This document shows positions 7,387 through 19,379 of a stretch of DNA of 30,784 nt, in pieces. A model generated the notes under the pieces. The model did not search any database. It saw nothing but the letters and a program-made list of their open reading frames with translations, and was not told where the DNA came from. This DNA comes from Branchiostoma floridae. Its lineage: Eukaryota > Chordata > Leptocardii > Amphioxiformes > Branchiostomatidae. How positions within the stretch are numbered: the stretch's first letter is position 1; every line of letters begins with the position of its first letter. The stretch lies in the NCBI RefSeq assembly GCF_000003815.2, contig NC_049985.1, positions 18,038,912 to 18,069,695 of the forward strand, written 5' to 3'. The translations under genes and the position numbers were made by a program.

Positions 7387-9250
7387 CTTCGCCAAGAAGA
7401 TAATGTTTTTGTCTACATGGGTCTGTATGTAGGTCAACAGCATATAAGTCGAGAAATGGTGGATGGAACTTTTTGAATTTTTGCAGGTGTGTAGCGGTTG
7501 TCGAAAGACATGAATAGTTCCAAAACGGTTTACCTGGCGTTTTCCTACGGTACAGTAGCGAGCTTGGTATTTTTTCGTGTTTTTTTTTTCGGGAAGCATA
7601 AGTCAAAATGCAGCTGGGCGATTTTCACGATATTGGTAGGTGTGTAGCGGTTGTGGAAAGGATTGTCATGTGCGAGAATGGTTTTGCTAGCTTTCACCTA
7701 TGGTGCTGTAGCTGGCTTTGTATGTAAGTGCGTTTGTCTGTATGCAAGATAACTCGAGATGTTCTTGATGGATGCTAATGATATTTGGTTGATAGGTAGG
7801 GTGCACAGAAAGGAAGGTCAAGTTCGATGATGGACCTTCTGGCAACTTGTTTTGGTACTGCAAGTGAGCGTCAAAGTTTGCGCTTGGATTTTCCAGAAGT
7901 GCCAAGTTCATGATTTTTAAGTCGTGAATAGCTGTTGGGACTAGGAGTAAATGATGTAATTTTGGGCCCCCTAGCAGCTTGTTTGGAACTGCAGTGGGTC
8001 TTATAGTTCGTAACTTTTTAGATGGATAACTCCTGAGGGGATTGTTGGATATTCTTTGTTTTTGGTAGGTAGGTACGTTGGGTGATTATCAACATAATGA
8101 GATGCAAATTATGTAAATCACTATCTATTTGATATAATTACTTAGGGAAGCTTATCTTGGAGAAGCACATAGAGGCCATAAAGCACATTGGAACATACAT
8201 GTGCTTCTCAGCTGGTGTCTTTAGATCTAGGTCAGTAGGTCAATAGACAGCTGGCATCATTGTAATTGCCACGGTGCTCAGTTGAAGCTGTAACTGTCTT
8301 GAGCATTAATGTCCTAGAAACGTCACTCTAAGATGATAAGTTCGTGAAGTTCGTGGCCTTGTGCCGACACGGAAATTAAGCACCAAGAGTCAAGATACCT
8401 TTTTCTATAACTTTTGACAAAATGACAACATAAATTGTATAAAACAGGAGCTTGATAACTTCAGATAAGTATGTTAACTGCGTGTAGATAGTCTTAGTGA
8501 CTGAATGCCTGTTTGTAGGTGAATAAACAAAGGTTTTGTGAACTCAGTCTAAAGCTAAGCAGTCTTTTTGTAATCAGGAAACAACAGTACAAAAGTGGCT
8601 TCATTTCCATTCATAATATGTGCATGCAGTGCTGGTTTAGAGTCAAAATGATACATTGTCACTGCACTGGAAGTGTCAAAGGAAACACCACTGTGTGTCT
8701 TTCTAGACCAATCCAGCAGTTTGGGAGGCTGGTTGTCAAGTCCTGCCAAAATGATGTAATTAACACTGTGCCTGGCTGGGCCAGATTTTACGCTTCTGTC
8801 AAAGCCTACTCACAGGAGACTACAGTGGCTTTGGGCAAACCGCGCTCCGGCTGAAGCGCCAGATGTGGGTTTAAGTAAACACCCAAGACATGGTTATGTT
8901 TTCAGTTGTGTCATGGTTCAGTGCCCATGGTGTGGGTCTGTATGTATGTCACCAGCATAACTTGAGGTGGTGTGGACTTGAGAAGTACTTGTTGTGGAAA
9001 GAAAGGTCAAGTTCGAAAATGGTTTACCTGCCATTTTCCTATGGCACGACAGTAGAATGTATGTGTGTTTGTAGACAACGATACCCGAGGTAAGATGGGA
9101 TGGATAAATAGAATTTTCAACTGCTCAAACACAAGTTCATGCGGTCGTTGTTTTGGGCTAGGTGCTCTTTAGTAATACATGAATGAGACCTAATAGTCTT
9201 GAACAGTGGCATGATTATTTGGCGAAGGGATGTGTTCGTGGAACTCTAGT
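7387..9250. mobile_element. 1.86-kb insertion with inverted ends, absent from paralogue
   Basis: The flank aligns with 28200-28260 up to aattat at 7381-7386 and resumes at ttattccatat (9249-9260). The paralogue reads straight through (aattattccatat), so everything between is an insertion. It starts with cttcgcca (7387-7394) and carries the complement tggcgaag at 9220-9227, followed by ggatgtgttcgtggaactctag. The interior contains internally repeated words such as gtgtagcggttgt (7490 and 7641) and the dispersed-repeat phrases seen elsewhere. No transposase is encoded, so it looks non-autonomous. Confidence 0.75.
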
Positions 9251-9360
9251 TATTCCATATAATGAGATGATGTGGCAAGACAAACTGGGGATTTGCCATG
9301 GTGTCTCCAATGTATATGTTGATGATTGCATGACAAATTGCGATAACTAGCGGTGTTACT

Positions 9361-12300
9361 CTAATCTCGGAGGGCATTCCTACATTTTTTAATGTTCTGC
9401 AGTATTTCAACGACGTTGGGATGTTCCGGCCCATAGATAGCTTTCATCATCTTCAGTGACTGCTCAAAGTAACTCAGAGCTTTACTCTCATTGCCGAGAT
9501 TGCCCAAACATGTCCCGACGTTGTTAAGTGATCTAGCAATATCAGGATGTGCTGTTGTTTCGCCATAGACAGCTTTCCACATCTTCAGTGACTGTTCGTA
9601 AAACCAAATGGCTTTCCTCTTATCGCCAAGGTCACTCCAACACGATCCAATATTGTTAAGTGATCCAGCAATAGATGGATGTGCTGTTGTCTCGCCATAG
9701 ATAGCTTTCATCATCTTCAGTGACTGTTCGTAATACCTGATAGCTTTCCTTTTATCGCCAAGGTCACACCAACAGCTTCCGGTGTTGTTAAATGATGCAG
9801 CAATATCGGGATGTGCTGTTGTTCCCCCATAGATATCTTTCCTCATCTTCAGTGACTGTTCGTGATACCTGAGAGCTTTCCTTTTATCGCCAAGGTCATT
9901 CCAAAAAGTTCCAATGTTGTGAATTGATCCAGCAATACCGGGATGTGGTGTTGTTTTGCCATAGATAACTTTCTTCATCTTCAGTGACTGTTCGTAATAC
10001 CTGATAGCTTTCCTCTTATCGCCAAGGTCACTCCAACATGCTCCAATGTTGTTAAGTGATGCAGCAATATCGGGATGTGCTGTTGTTTCGCCAAAAATGG
10101 CTTTTCTCATCTTCAGTGACTGTTCGTAATACCTGATAGCTTTCCTTTTATTGCCAAGGTCACTCCAACGGTTTCCAATGCTGTTAAGTGATGCAGCAAT
10201 ATCGGGATGTGCTGTTGTTTCACCATAGATAGCTTTCCTCATCTTCAGTGACTGTTCGTGATACCTAACGGCTTTTGTCTGATCGCCAAGGTCACTCCAA
10301 CATTTTCCAATGTTGTGAAGTGATGCAGCAATATCGGGATGTGCTGTTGTTTCACCATAGATGGCTTTCCTCATCTTTAGTGACTGTTCGTTATACCTGG
10401 TAGCTTTCCTCTGATCACCAAGCTTACTCCAACATATTCCAATATTGTTAAGTGATTTCGCAATATCGGGATGTGCTGTTGTTTCTCCATAGATATCTTT
10501 CATCATCTTTAGTGACTGTTCGTAATACCTGATAGCCTTCCTTTCATCGCCAAGCATACTCCAACATGCTCCAATGTGGTTAAGTGATGCAGCAATGTGG
10601 GGATGTGCTGTTGTTTCCCCACAAATAGCTTTCATCATTTTTAGTGACTGTTCGTGATGACTAAGGGCTTCATTTTGGTCGCCAAGATCACTCCAACATA
10701 ATCCAATGTTTGCAAGCAACGTGGCGATGTTGGTATGCACTGTGCTTTCAGTCTTTGCAACTGTGAGTGCCCTTAGAAAGTAGCCCATCGCTTGCTCAAA
10801 CTCACCACGCATGTGCAAGACCACTCCTAATTTGGAAAGTATTTCAAACTGTTTCTCCTCTTCACTGCCCGCCTCTTCCAGAGCCGCCTCACACTGACGT
10901 AATGATGCATCTAAATAGAATAGCTGTTGTGAAATTCGGCCCCTCGTTAGAGATGAGTTGTCAAATATTGCGTTTTGAAATATTTTTTTCCTTTGACTTT
11001 CTCTTCCAACTGTCTCCACAATGCATGTTTTTAATGGCATAGCTGTATAGTAGTACCTGAAAAGCATTTTTGAGTCTGGTATGTGGAACACTGACTTAAC
11101 CAACGTGTCATCTACGTCACGTTTATCCAGTTGGATTTTCATCTCAATGAGAGGAGACAGTCTGTCCTTCTGTCCTCCGTTGGCGATGTACGTTCTTAAC
11201 CGCAGCTCCGCTGAGATGCTGATCAGTACAGTCAAATGGTGGGCATCTTCCTGACTGATCCGTTGTGTTTTCTGTAACTCTTCTATCATTCCCCACACGC
11301 TGGGGATCGTGATACCGCAGCACATACTCAAGACGTCGACGGCTACGCTTGGGAAGCGGTATATTTCTTTCTTAACATCCAGAAGTTGTCCCGTTGGTTT
11401 GACGTTTTGAAGTTGCTGAATATTATCTATCAGTATCAGCAGTGCTGACAGCCGTGCCAGATCAGCTGAACGATCTACGCTTTTGTTGACTCTGTCCGTA
11501 TACTCATCCACCAAAGACTCGTCTCCTGTTAAGTAGGTCACCCGTCTGAGGATGTCTGACAGGTGATAGCCTTCCGCCAGGGCAATGTGCAGATGTTGAT
11601 ATTTCGATAACTTAGCCGGAGTTTGGATTAGACTGATGGGTGGTTTGTTTTTGGTCTCGTCTCTTCCAAAAGGAGTCTTAGAAGCCCATGGCATGAAGCC
11701 GTCGAAGGCGAAGCCGCGAGGTGTGACGGAGTCGAAGAACCAATCTTTCTCTGGGTCTTCGGAGAGGAAGTCGTTGAGTGACGGGATGGCCATGGCTGGG
11801 AGGATGGTTTCCCCAAGGTTGATGACTTTGAGATGTAAGTAGTGTGTAAGGTTCAGGAAATACCTCCGTGTATCATCATCATCCTTCCCTTCCTCAATCA
11901 AAATGGCGAACTCCAGGTCGGAGTACGGCGTGACCAGTTCTGTGGCCTGTGAGCCCAACCCGATGAAAGCGTACTTACACGGAAGAGGACCGAGTTTTGC
12001 AATACACTCATCTGTCAGTACTTGGATGAACTCTTGTCTGTCAGCTGTGATCCTCTTAAATAAGTTCTTGATTGCTTCAGCTCGTTTGATCTCTACTTCT
12101 CTCACAACGGGATCGTCTTCATCATACTGATAAGGGTTGTGTTCCTGATGAATTGTGTCTAGCTGAGATTTTACACGGGCGCGCATGTTCTCCAGTTCCT
12201 TTATGTGCTCTAACGCGCTGCTGTACGAACACAGTTCACAGTCTATGTTACACGTGTTCCTAAGAAACTTTATTTCTGTTTCTTGCAGCCTTGTTACCAT

Positions 12301-12461
12301 GTTTTGTTTGTCTCCATCTGTCCGTGCCATGGAGGCGTTATACAGAGCTGCTGCCTGTGTGAATGTCCTACCTTCTCCTGTCCGCTTGCCTCGCTCGACG
12401 TAGACGTCACCCAACCTGCACATGCAGTCGGCTTCTCTAGCCTTGTCGGGTTTATAGCGAT
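9361..12461 (-). CDS. TPR-nucleotidyltransferase gene A, exon 5 (catalytic domain and TPR array)
   Basis: Large last exon (3101 bases) entered after tacctacag, with one base of a split Asp codon donated by exon 4; it ends at tag (9361-9363). In the full protein it covers residues 327-1359. A third LGDV-type TPR-like module comes first (about 335-385), then a GlnD/DUF294-like nucleotidyltransferase with GLGSQATE (about 494) and YSDLEFAIL (about 507). That fits the hG-S...Dh(D/E)h signature of the pol-beta superfamily, with Glu at the second acidic position. A helical DUF294_C-like segment follows (LLDVKKEIYRFPSVAVDVLS to AELRLRTY, about 687-751), and then at least eleven TPRs. Known GlnD/DUF294 domains transfer nucleotides or sense metabolites; the animal TPR versions have no established reaction, so function is inferred only at fold level. 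No signal peptide is seen. Confidence 0.9.
9421..10734 (-). repeat. Ten 44-residue (132-bp) TPR units in gene A
   Basis: Ten consecutive coding repeats have the core HPDIAASLNNIG-CWSDLGD then RKAIRYYEQSLKM and end IYGETTA; nine are 44 residues and the last is 42. A C-cap fragment (PNVVEILQNI) follows. The type is the kinesin-light-chain/nephrocystin-3-like TPR. The units are close to identical at DNA level, indicating recent expansion or homogenisation. Differences concentrate in helix A, for example after IG (A, I, K, N, T, S or L). Confidence 0.95.
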
Positions 12462-12829
12462 CTGTAGGTAGGAAGATGAATGGCTATCAGGATTGGTCAA
12501 TCTCCAACAGCTATATTATACTTCTTTGTTCCATCGATACGTTTAAGTCTGATGTTTATGTTTTAGATAGCATTCTGCTGTTCCATCAATACAATCAAAG
12601 CTAATGTTCATCTTTTAAGTGGCAGAGCTGATCAAATATAAATAACATTTCAATTTGGAATTTGAAAAATATTAATGTTATCTAACAAATATTCTAATAG
12701 AACTTAGTTATGACAAAACATCATTAAATCAAATTTATTGTGTCTATTAAGCTGTAATAATTGATAACTTCAAAGATTTTGTATTATAATTATATGATGT
12801 ATTCTTGGGACCGGAAGTGCCTCACACAC
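12462..12829 (-). other. Intron 4 of TPR gene A
   Basis: A 368-base AT-rich intron between exons 4 and 5, bounded by gtgtgtgagg and tacctacag on the minus strand. Nothing else was seen in it. Confidence 0.75.
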
Positions 12830-12930
12830 CGTGAACCAGCTTCAGGGCGGCTGCCAGGTTCTGCTCTGCTGCGTCCAGGTCTCCATTTCTCAAGTCACGG
12901 TCTGCTGTCTGGATGTACCTGTGGTAAGAA
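12830..12930 (-). CDS. TPR gene A, exon 4
   Basis: A 101-base exon after ttttcag and before gtgtgtg. It reads SYHRYIQTADRDLRNGDL and then DAAEQNLAAALKLVH, an amphipathic TPR-like helix pair. It takes one base to complete the Asn codon split with exon 3 and leaves one base for the Asp codon of exon 5. These matching phases are the main support for this short exon. Confidence 0.82.
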
Positions 12931-13110
12931 CTGAAAACAACAAAATAAAGATGTTCTCCTCGCACGGCTAGCTACATTTTCATGCAATATGTTCAGCTTT
13001 GATGTAAAGCTTTCAGGTTTAAGTCCTACATTTTATGAAAATTAGGGATTCCTTTTTACTTTAGAGACTCTTTTAACACTTAACACAAAGAAACTATATT
13101 AGGCACTGAC

Positions 13111-13161
13111 TTTTCATTGTCAGCTCGTGCGGCGTTTTCAGCATTCTGTGGTTCCGGGCCA
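13111..13161 (-). CDS. TPR gene A, exon 3
   Basis: A 51-base mini-exon after ctttgtttcag and before gtcagt. It reads GPEPQNAENAARADNE between two split codons and keeps the phase between exons 2 and 4. It is hydrophilic, with no recognised domain, and probably continues the linker from exon 2. Confidence 0.72.
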
Positions 13162-13268
13162 CTGAAACAAAGAGCAAAATGTTATCCAGAATAATACATT
13201 CTTCCCAAATCAATTGATACCGAAGTTGGTCAAAACCATGAATATGCACCACCCTTCCCTGTACCTAC

Positions 13269-13396
13269 CTGTAAAGTCGGTACATGCCATCATTGATGAC
13301 GTCGCTAGAGGACGCAGTTGAGAAGGGAGAGAAGTGGTCCTTCCGGCCTCTCACGTCTTGTTCTCGTTGCGAACGTGCTGGCCTCTCTAGTTTGGA
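13269..13396 (-). CDS. TPR gene A, exon 2
   Basis: A 128-base exon after gcttttacag and before gtaggt. It starts in phase 0, which matches the end of exon 1, and leaves two bases of a Ser codon. It encodes a basic linker containing RGRKDHFSPFSTASSSD. The homologous exon of gene C at 65-174 conserves the frame, the phase and RGRKDHFSPFS. Confidence 0.82.
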
Positions 13397-13639
13397 CTGT
13401 AAAAGCAACACTAGTGTTCAGTCACCAACTGCGGCTCCCGAATCCAGTCGGTATACAGATACATTACCACAGTGCGGCTCCCGAATCCATTCGGAATAGG
13501 GTATTTTTAGAATGCATGCGTCAACATAGCGTGCTAGCGGGACCAACCCGCGAAGTTACTCCCGCGAGATCAGCAGGGGGAGGTCAGAGGTCAATAGGCA
13601 TTACGCAACCGGTGATTACGTCATCCCATGATCCTTTGC

Positions 13640-14200
13640 GGGCTAATTAATTCCAAAATGGCGGCGGCGTCCGCTAGAAAGGTCTTTGTTGTTTTCTTTG
13701 TCTAATTTTTGGCGATTAATCTGTATGTAAAGGCCAAAATGCCGAAGAAAATGAGCAAAACAGTGGAAGAGGTGATCGAGGAGGTCACTACTGCTGACTC
13801 TGGGGATGAATATCCTTTCGCAGCCGACGAATCCACGGAGAATAGTGGGGAGGGCGAGCACGTGCAAGCAAACAGCTAGAGCATAAACATTGACATTTCT
13901 GTCAATGATCATGGCCGTGGAGGAGTCCAGGGGCAAGGTTGGGCCAAGGTCGGGGCCGGGGTGGCAGACTGGGTCGCGGGGGAGTCAGTGGAAGAAGCCG
14001 TGGAACTTGGGGACGTGGCTCAGGCAGCCCCCACGAGGGGACGCACATAGCAGACGACGTGGCACCTGAGGGATTTAAATCCCCCAGTCTGCTGCCCCTG
14101 CCACACAACAGCTGATCCACGTCTGGATTAGAAAAACTGGCAGCCTGTAGATGGTGACAGCTTACCTCATCTTCCACGTTTTCATTGGACACAGTGACCA
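13640..14200 (+). pseudogene. Degenerate transposase N-terminus, piggyBac-like (tentative)
   Basis: At 13740-13880 the plus strand reads a 46-residue acidic peptide beginning MPKKMSKTVEEVIEEV, with DSGDEYPFAADES, then a stop. After a shift of frame, an Arg/Gly-rich stretch (GRGRGGRLGRGGVSGRSRG) is followed by APEGFKSPSLLPLP and a stop. Acidic then RG-rich N-termini are typical of animal piggyBac-type transposases, and 15590-15594 shows ggg followed by ttaa, which fits a piggyBac right end. The catalytic DDD domain is absent and no matching left end was found, so the call is tentative. Confidence 0.35.
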
Positions 14201-14439
14201 GGTAATTTTATATTTATTTATATTTTTTCAATGTATTTTTATGGCAGCTATTTATATCGGACATTTTCAATAAAATTCTAATTAATTATTCTAGAGTGAG
14301 TTGTACATCTCTTTTTGCTGCAAACATATATGTTGACTTCAGAAATAATTCATATACACTAAATGTAGGTTCAGTCTTATGTACAACATGTGTGTATACC
14401 ATATTTTATAACCATACACAAGGGTAATGTGCCCTAATG

Positions 14440-15275
14440 TAAAGTTGATTCAGCACCATAGACAAAAGCTAGTCATTAACTCACCTGTAGTTATACCTCT
14501 GTTTTTTTTGTCTTCTGTAGGCAATGCTGATCTTGTCAGGACCTCTCAGGAACTGTATACTCATGGTGCAAGCTATACTGATGGTACTAGGGTCACTAGG
14601 GTGGGTTATATTGAAGTAATGTGGAAAATGTATGTTTTTATTGCTTTTACCTTTTTATTATGTATCAAGTTGGTGTTCTCAAGTTGATTATCTTGTCTGA
14701 AGACAGTATGGACTGTAAGCTTTAACCTGATATGCATCATGTGTATGTACTATCTTTCATAAAGGTATAGGAATACATTGTGAGGAATCAGCTTATTAGC
14801 TGAATACTTGGTTCAGCACCATAGACAAAACCGAGCCATAAACTCACCTGTAGTGACACCTGTATACCAGTTGTTCTTCTGTATGCAATTCTGATCTTGT
14901 CAGAACCTCTTAGGAACTGTATACTCATGGTACAAGCTATGCTGATGGTACTAGGGTGGATTGTATTGAAGAAATGCAGAAAATGTATGTTTTTATTGCT
15001 TTTACCTTTTTATTATGTATACAGATGGTGTTATCATGTTGATAATCTTGTCTGAAGACAGTATGGACTGTAAGCTTTAACCTGATATGCATGATGTGTA
15101 TGTACTATCTTTCATAAAGGTATAGGATGAAGTGAAATGTATTGTGAGGAATCAGCTTATTAGCTGAATACTTGGTTCAGCACCATAGACAAAACCGAGC
15201 CATAAACTCACCTGTAGTGACACCTGTATACCATTTTTTCTTCTGTATGCGATGCTGATCTTGTCATGATATCCC
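14440..15275. repeat. 364-bp tandem repeat, about 2.3 units
   Basis: The block starting ttcagcaccatagacaaaa recurs at about 14449, 14812 and 15176 (spacing 363 and 364). Each is followed by actcacctgtag, a tct-rich stretch and ctgatcttgtcag. Units 1 and 2 are nearly full length and unit 3 breaks off near 15275. It is non-coding and probably an internal tandem repeat of a transposon. Confidence 0.8.
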
Positions 15276-15641
15276 AACAATACTGTAAGCTTTAATACAT
15301 ATCCTTTTTGTATGGTTTGAACAGAATAATGCATAAAGATTATAAAACTATGCATTTTTATTGCATTATTGCCATTGCTGCCCATTATTCCTTATAGTAA
15401 TCAACATGTATAATAGCCCTTTAGAAAGTAGAGATTCTTAGCTTTCTTTTGATGTATAGCTTTATGTGGTTTATTGAGAGGAAAGATACAAAAATATAGT
15501 AAAATAAAAGTAGTACCCCCTATTTCAATAGGGGCTGGAAACCCCAGCACTGAGACTACTTTTTGGTCAGAAACACCAGCAGCTTAAGGGTTAATGACCG
15601 ACAGGAAGTCATGTACATGGAACACAGGTCATTAAATAGAA

Positions 15642-15710
15642 ATCAATCAATCAATCAATCAATCAATGATTAAATTGATAATTGAATGAATGAATGAATG
15701 AATGGATGAA
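15642..15710. repeat. Tetranucleotide microsatellites (atca)n and (tgaa)n
   Basis: A run of aatc units at 15642-15667 is followed by a short AT-rich spacer and a run of gaat units at 15683-15704. Confidence 0.9.
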
Positions 15711-15994
15711 TAAACCAACCCCAAACTCAGATTATCACACTAGTTTTTTAAGGCCATTACATGCAGTGCGAATAAAATACGTCACCCTGCTTAAGTCCGA
15801 ATGAAAAGGAGTCGGAAACAAGTGTGTGATTTCTATAAAGTCGCTAACGATTTGTGGAACTTTCCAACAACCCCGATGACCGTTTTGACACTAATTATTT
15901 AATTCACCACAACATTTACATAATCTATGCCTGGTGATGTTTAGCTTTACCTAACACATCTCACAATTTCTATCATTTACTTCTAATAATAACA
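15711..15994. other. Unassigned intronic sequence
   Basis: About 280 bases between the microsatellite and the next inverted-repeat element. Nothing recognisable is seen on either strand. Confidence 0.4.
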
Positions 15995-17273
15995 AGAGTT
16001 CGCAGACCTCATACCGCTGTGTTATGTGAGGGTGGGGTTTTGTGCGGGACATGGATAATAGTTTATGAAAGGTGGAGAGAAGAGCAATGTTGGTAAGTGT
16101 TAGTTTTTAGAATGGATGTAGTTCATCAGGGAGATTGTTTTGTACTTTCTACGCCTACCACCTTATTACCTCCATGAAATGTCATGGAATGGAGGTTATA
16201 TTTTCTGTTATGTGTCTCTGTCTGTGTAGATGATTACTCAAGAACGGCTGGTTGGATTGGATTCATTTTTGTTGTGTTGGTCGGGTGTGATGAAAGCTCG
16301 AATCGATGAGATTTTGGGAGCCGTATCTGTCGTTATAATTGGTGTAATCGATGTAATAATATCAGAAATCACCCCTATATTTGAGATATATTGGTACAGG
16401 CATCGTGCTTTATGTGTTTGTTAATGGGCTTAGCTCCAAGCAGATGGTGAGGTGACAGCTGTTTGGGGAACCCCGAGTTTTTTTAATATGATAATTAGTT
16501 TTATTTATGTCTGCTTAGGATATCATGATGTGAAGCGTAAGTATAATTGTAAGAAGTTGAGGTACATTTAACGATAATGCTTAACAGGTATGGATGTCTC
16601 ACATACTGTACTGCTGATTTGAGTGACATGGTGATTAAAATGCCAGTAGGTCCTCTCATCTGGGTTGGGTGTCAGAAGTTTTATGGGCGATACAGATGTT
16701 CTGATTTTGTTGCGATAAGGGATAGTTGTTAGTTGTCTCTTTCGTAGCCTGATGGTACTTGTTTTTTAGCAGACGGGGTTGGCGCCAAGTATTCATCTTA
16801 CAGTAGGTGTAGGGCTGTCAGAGGAAAGTGTGCATCTCGTTTTTGTACTGTGTGAACAGCTGATGTTATGACATATTGGTGGAAAATCAAATCACCATCT
16901 GACTAAAGTTGGCCACATCCCTTCTTCTTTCTGAGTTTCCCAACTTCCTCCCACCACACAGCTCTGAGGCACATAGTCGAACCTCAATAATGCTGACAAC
17001 CTTAGACATCTTAAATGCCAAATATCAAGCTTAAGGAACACCACGCTACCATATGCCGTCGACCTCTTAAACGCACATTACACAATTAAGTGTCACATTT
17101 TGATAATTACTAATCAGATGGACATCCTCTGTGTCATTAAATAAATACACCACTACTTTCCCATAACATTTATATTATATAACCATTACTCTCAATACAA
17201 CCGACTATAAACATACATACCATCCACAAAAAAGCAATAAATATTTCATGGAGGTATGAGGTCCCCGAACTCT
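15995..17273. mobile_element. 1.28-kb element with 21-bp inverted ends
   Basis: The left end agagttcgcagacctcatacc (15995-16015) and the right end ggtatgaggtccccgaact plus ct (17253-17273) are inverted copies with 19 of 21 positions matching. The interior holds a small palindrome (ttacctccatgaaatg then catgg-atggaggtta, near 16165-16200) and no transposase. It is probably a non-autonomous DNA transposon. Its ends share the gagttc-cg word with the 7387-9250 insertion. Confidence 0.6.
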
Positions 17274-17511
17274 AGCCTGTTTCTTAATCCTACATGTGCA
17301 TGCTACACATGCACAGTGTTATGGTATGCTAAAGACACCTGCTATACAGTCCTACTACTTTAAAATCCAGGTCTAAAGATACAATACAAAACGTGTTTTT
17401 TCACCAACAAGTTAAACAAACAGGCAACTCAAAATCAATCTTTACTATTACCAAACACCCACCTACCCACCTTCCAAAAACTATCACAATTCCTCTAGCA
17501 GCACGTCTGCT

Positions 17512-17905
17512 TGGAGATTACCTCCTAACATCTGTTTGGACATTACTTTATAACATCTGCTCAGACGTTATGTCTTATAATCTGTTCGGACATTACCTCC
17601 TCACATCTGCTTGGAGATTACCTCCTAACATCTGTTTGGACATTACTTTCTAACATCTGTTCAGACGTTATGTCTTATCATCTGTTCGGACATTACCTCC
17701 TCACATCTGCTTGGAGATTACTTTCTAATATCTGCTCAGACGTTATGTCTTATCATCTGTTCGGACATTACCTCCTCACATCTTCTTGGACATTACCTCC
17801 TAACATCTGTTTGGACATTACTTTCTAACATCTGCTCAGGCGTTATGTCTTATCATCTGTTCGGACATTACCTCCTAATATCTACTTGGAGATTACGAAT
17901 TGACA
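17512..17905. repeat. 25-bp satellite with 100-bp higher-order unit
   Basis: Sixteen or so 25-bp monomers of the form (g/c)attac-tc-taacatctg-ttgga. Four monomer types occur in order to make a 100-bp unit. The diagnostic monomer with cagacgttatgtctta falls at about 17561, 17661, 17736 and 17836 (spacings 100, 75, 100), so one higher-order unit has lost a monomer. Confidence 0.88.
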
Positions 17906-18059
17906 TCCTCTGAGCTGACCCCACCATGACACAACCCTGAGCAGGGTAAATGATACGTCCCTGGTGCCCTGTGGCCTTGGAATATGCACATGCCAATGTA
18001 ATGCCTCAGAGGGTGACCTACGAAATGCATGTTTATTTCAGTCTCGTATCCATACTTTC

Positions 18060-19110
18060 ATGCCTGTGAAATATACTTTTAGCATAAATGCATATATAAC
18101 CGTGTACATCCTTGCGCAAACTACCTGCATGCCCAAAATGACAGCAATCTGTTGAACATCCCCAAACAAGTAAAAAATCTGGTGAAAATTAGTGAGTGCA
18201 CAGTCATCCATAGAATTTACTTGATGTGGCCTAGTGTTACGACTGTTCTTAATTATATATACAACAGGTATTGAAACACACAATTTGGAATTATGAGAAT
18301 TCTTAATTAATTATGCAAATCTATTTATGATTCTATAAATTAATCTTCCTTTCTGTCTTAATCACAAATTATGTATCGATCTAATCAATATATCGATCAC
18401 CAATTATTTACACAACTGAAAGCAGGGAACAGTTTTAGAATGGCCCGCAGTAATAATGTTCAACTTAACTTAACTTCAACATGTAAATGGAAGTCCAACA
18501 CTTTACCATTGAGGAATAAAACAGCCCTCCATCTGCTTGGAGTTTCAAGGTCACATGCCAGCCAGATGGCACATATAACGTTACAGGCGATAGACAAACT
18601 GTCCCAGACAGACTATCACACAATATCCTCATTAATTATGCTAAAAAATTCCTCATTAGTATACATGCATATAACTGTGTACATCTTTGCCTAAGCTACC
18701 TGCATCAGTGCATGCCAAAAATGGTGCCAATTTGTCGTTAATTTCTTCAGTTATTCTCATTGGAATGTATTGACAAAAATGCCCCTGCAGTTCCGAAATC
18801 AAACGTTAGGGGGCTCAAACTTGTCACACATTATCCTGATGCTACAAGCTACCTTCCACCTAAATGTCAAAACTACGTAATGTCTGGGACAGGAAATACA
18901 TAAAAACAACTACTATGATAAGATATTCTTATTAATTAATCAACTTACCTCCTAATTTGCATAATTTATATTTCATTTTGTACATTTTTGCGTAACCTAC
19001 CTACATACCAAAAATCATGACAAGACATTGTTGCTTTCTTGAGTTATCCTCCTCGGAAGAATTTGCTAACAATGCCTCTGCACTTCCAAGACTAGCCGCT
19101 AAGGGGCCCA
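18060..19110. repeat. Cluster of dispersed-repeat copies
   Basis: At least three related blocks start near 18070, 18660 and 18965. Each runs gcatataac-gtgtacat-tttgc, then ctacctgcat, then cc-aaaat--tg-caa, and later blocks end with ctgca-ttcc followed by ggggc-caaac. The same phrases occur in inverse orientation near 7780-7990 (gggccccctagcagctt, ctgcagtggg). No coding sequence is supported. Confidence 0.55.
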
Positions 19111-19379
19111 AACTAAAGTGAATTCTTCCGGAGCACAAGAACTACCTATCACCCCATAAATCATCGCAATCCATCCTAACGTTCTTCACACAAGTTAACA
19201 CAAAACATAAAAAGAAAACACCTTCTGAAGTACCATGGTCAACCTTTAAGAGGCCAAACAGTGCATAACGACCTTCACGATCACAAAACCTAACCACGTC
19301 ACAAATCTCACCGCAACCCATCCACAGCTTCTTAAGATATTTGCTGCACAAACAAACATCCACAAAACAAACACTCCTG

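Noticed and set aside
11628-12500. Plus-strand and alternate minus-strand frames inside gene A exon 5
   Set aside because: They overlap the conserved nucleotidyltransferase frame and are repeated in the same positions opposite gene B; they are shadows.
16230-16424. 64-residue frame starting MITQERLVGLDSFLL
   Set aside because: It lies inside an inverted-repeat element with phrases repeated elsewhere; no homology or splice support.
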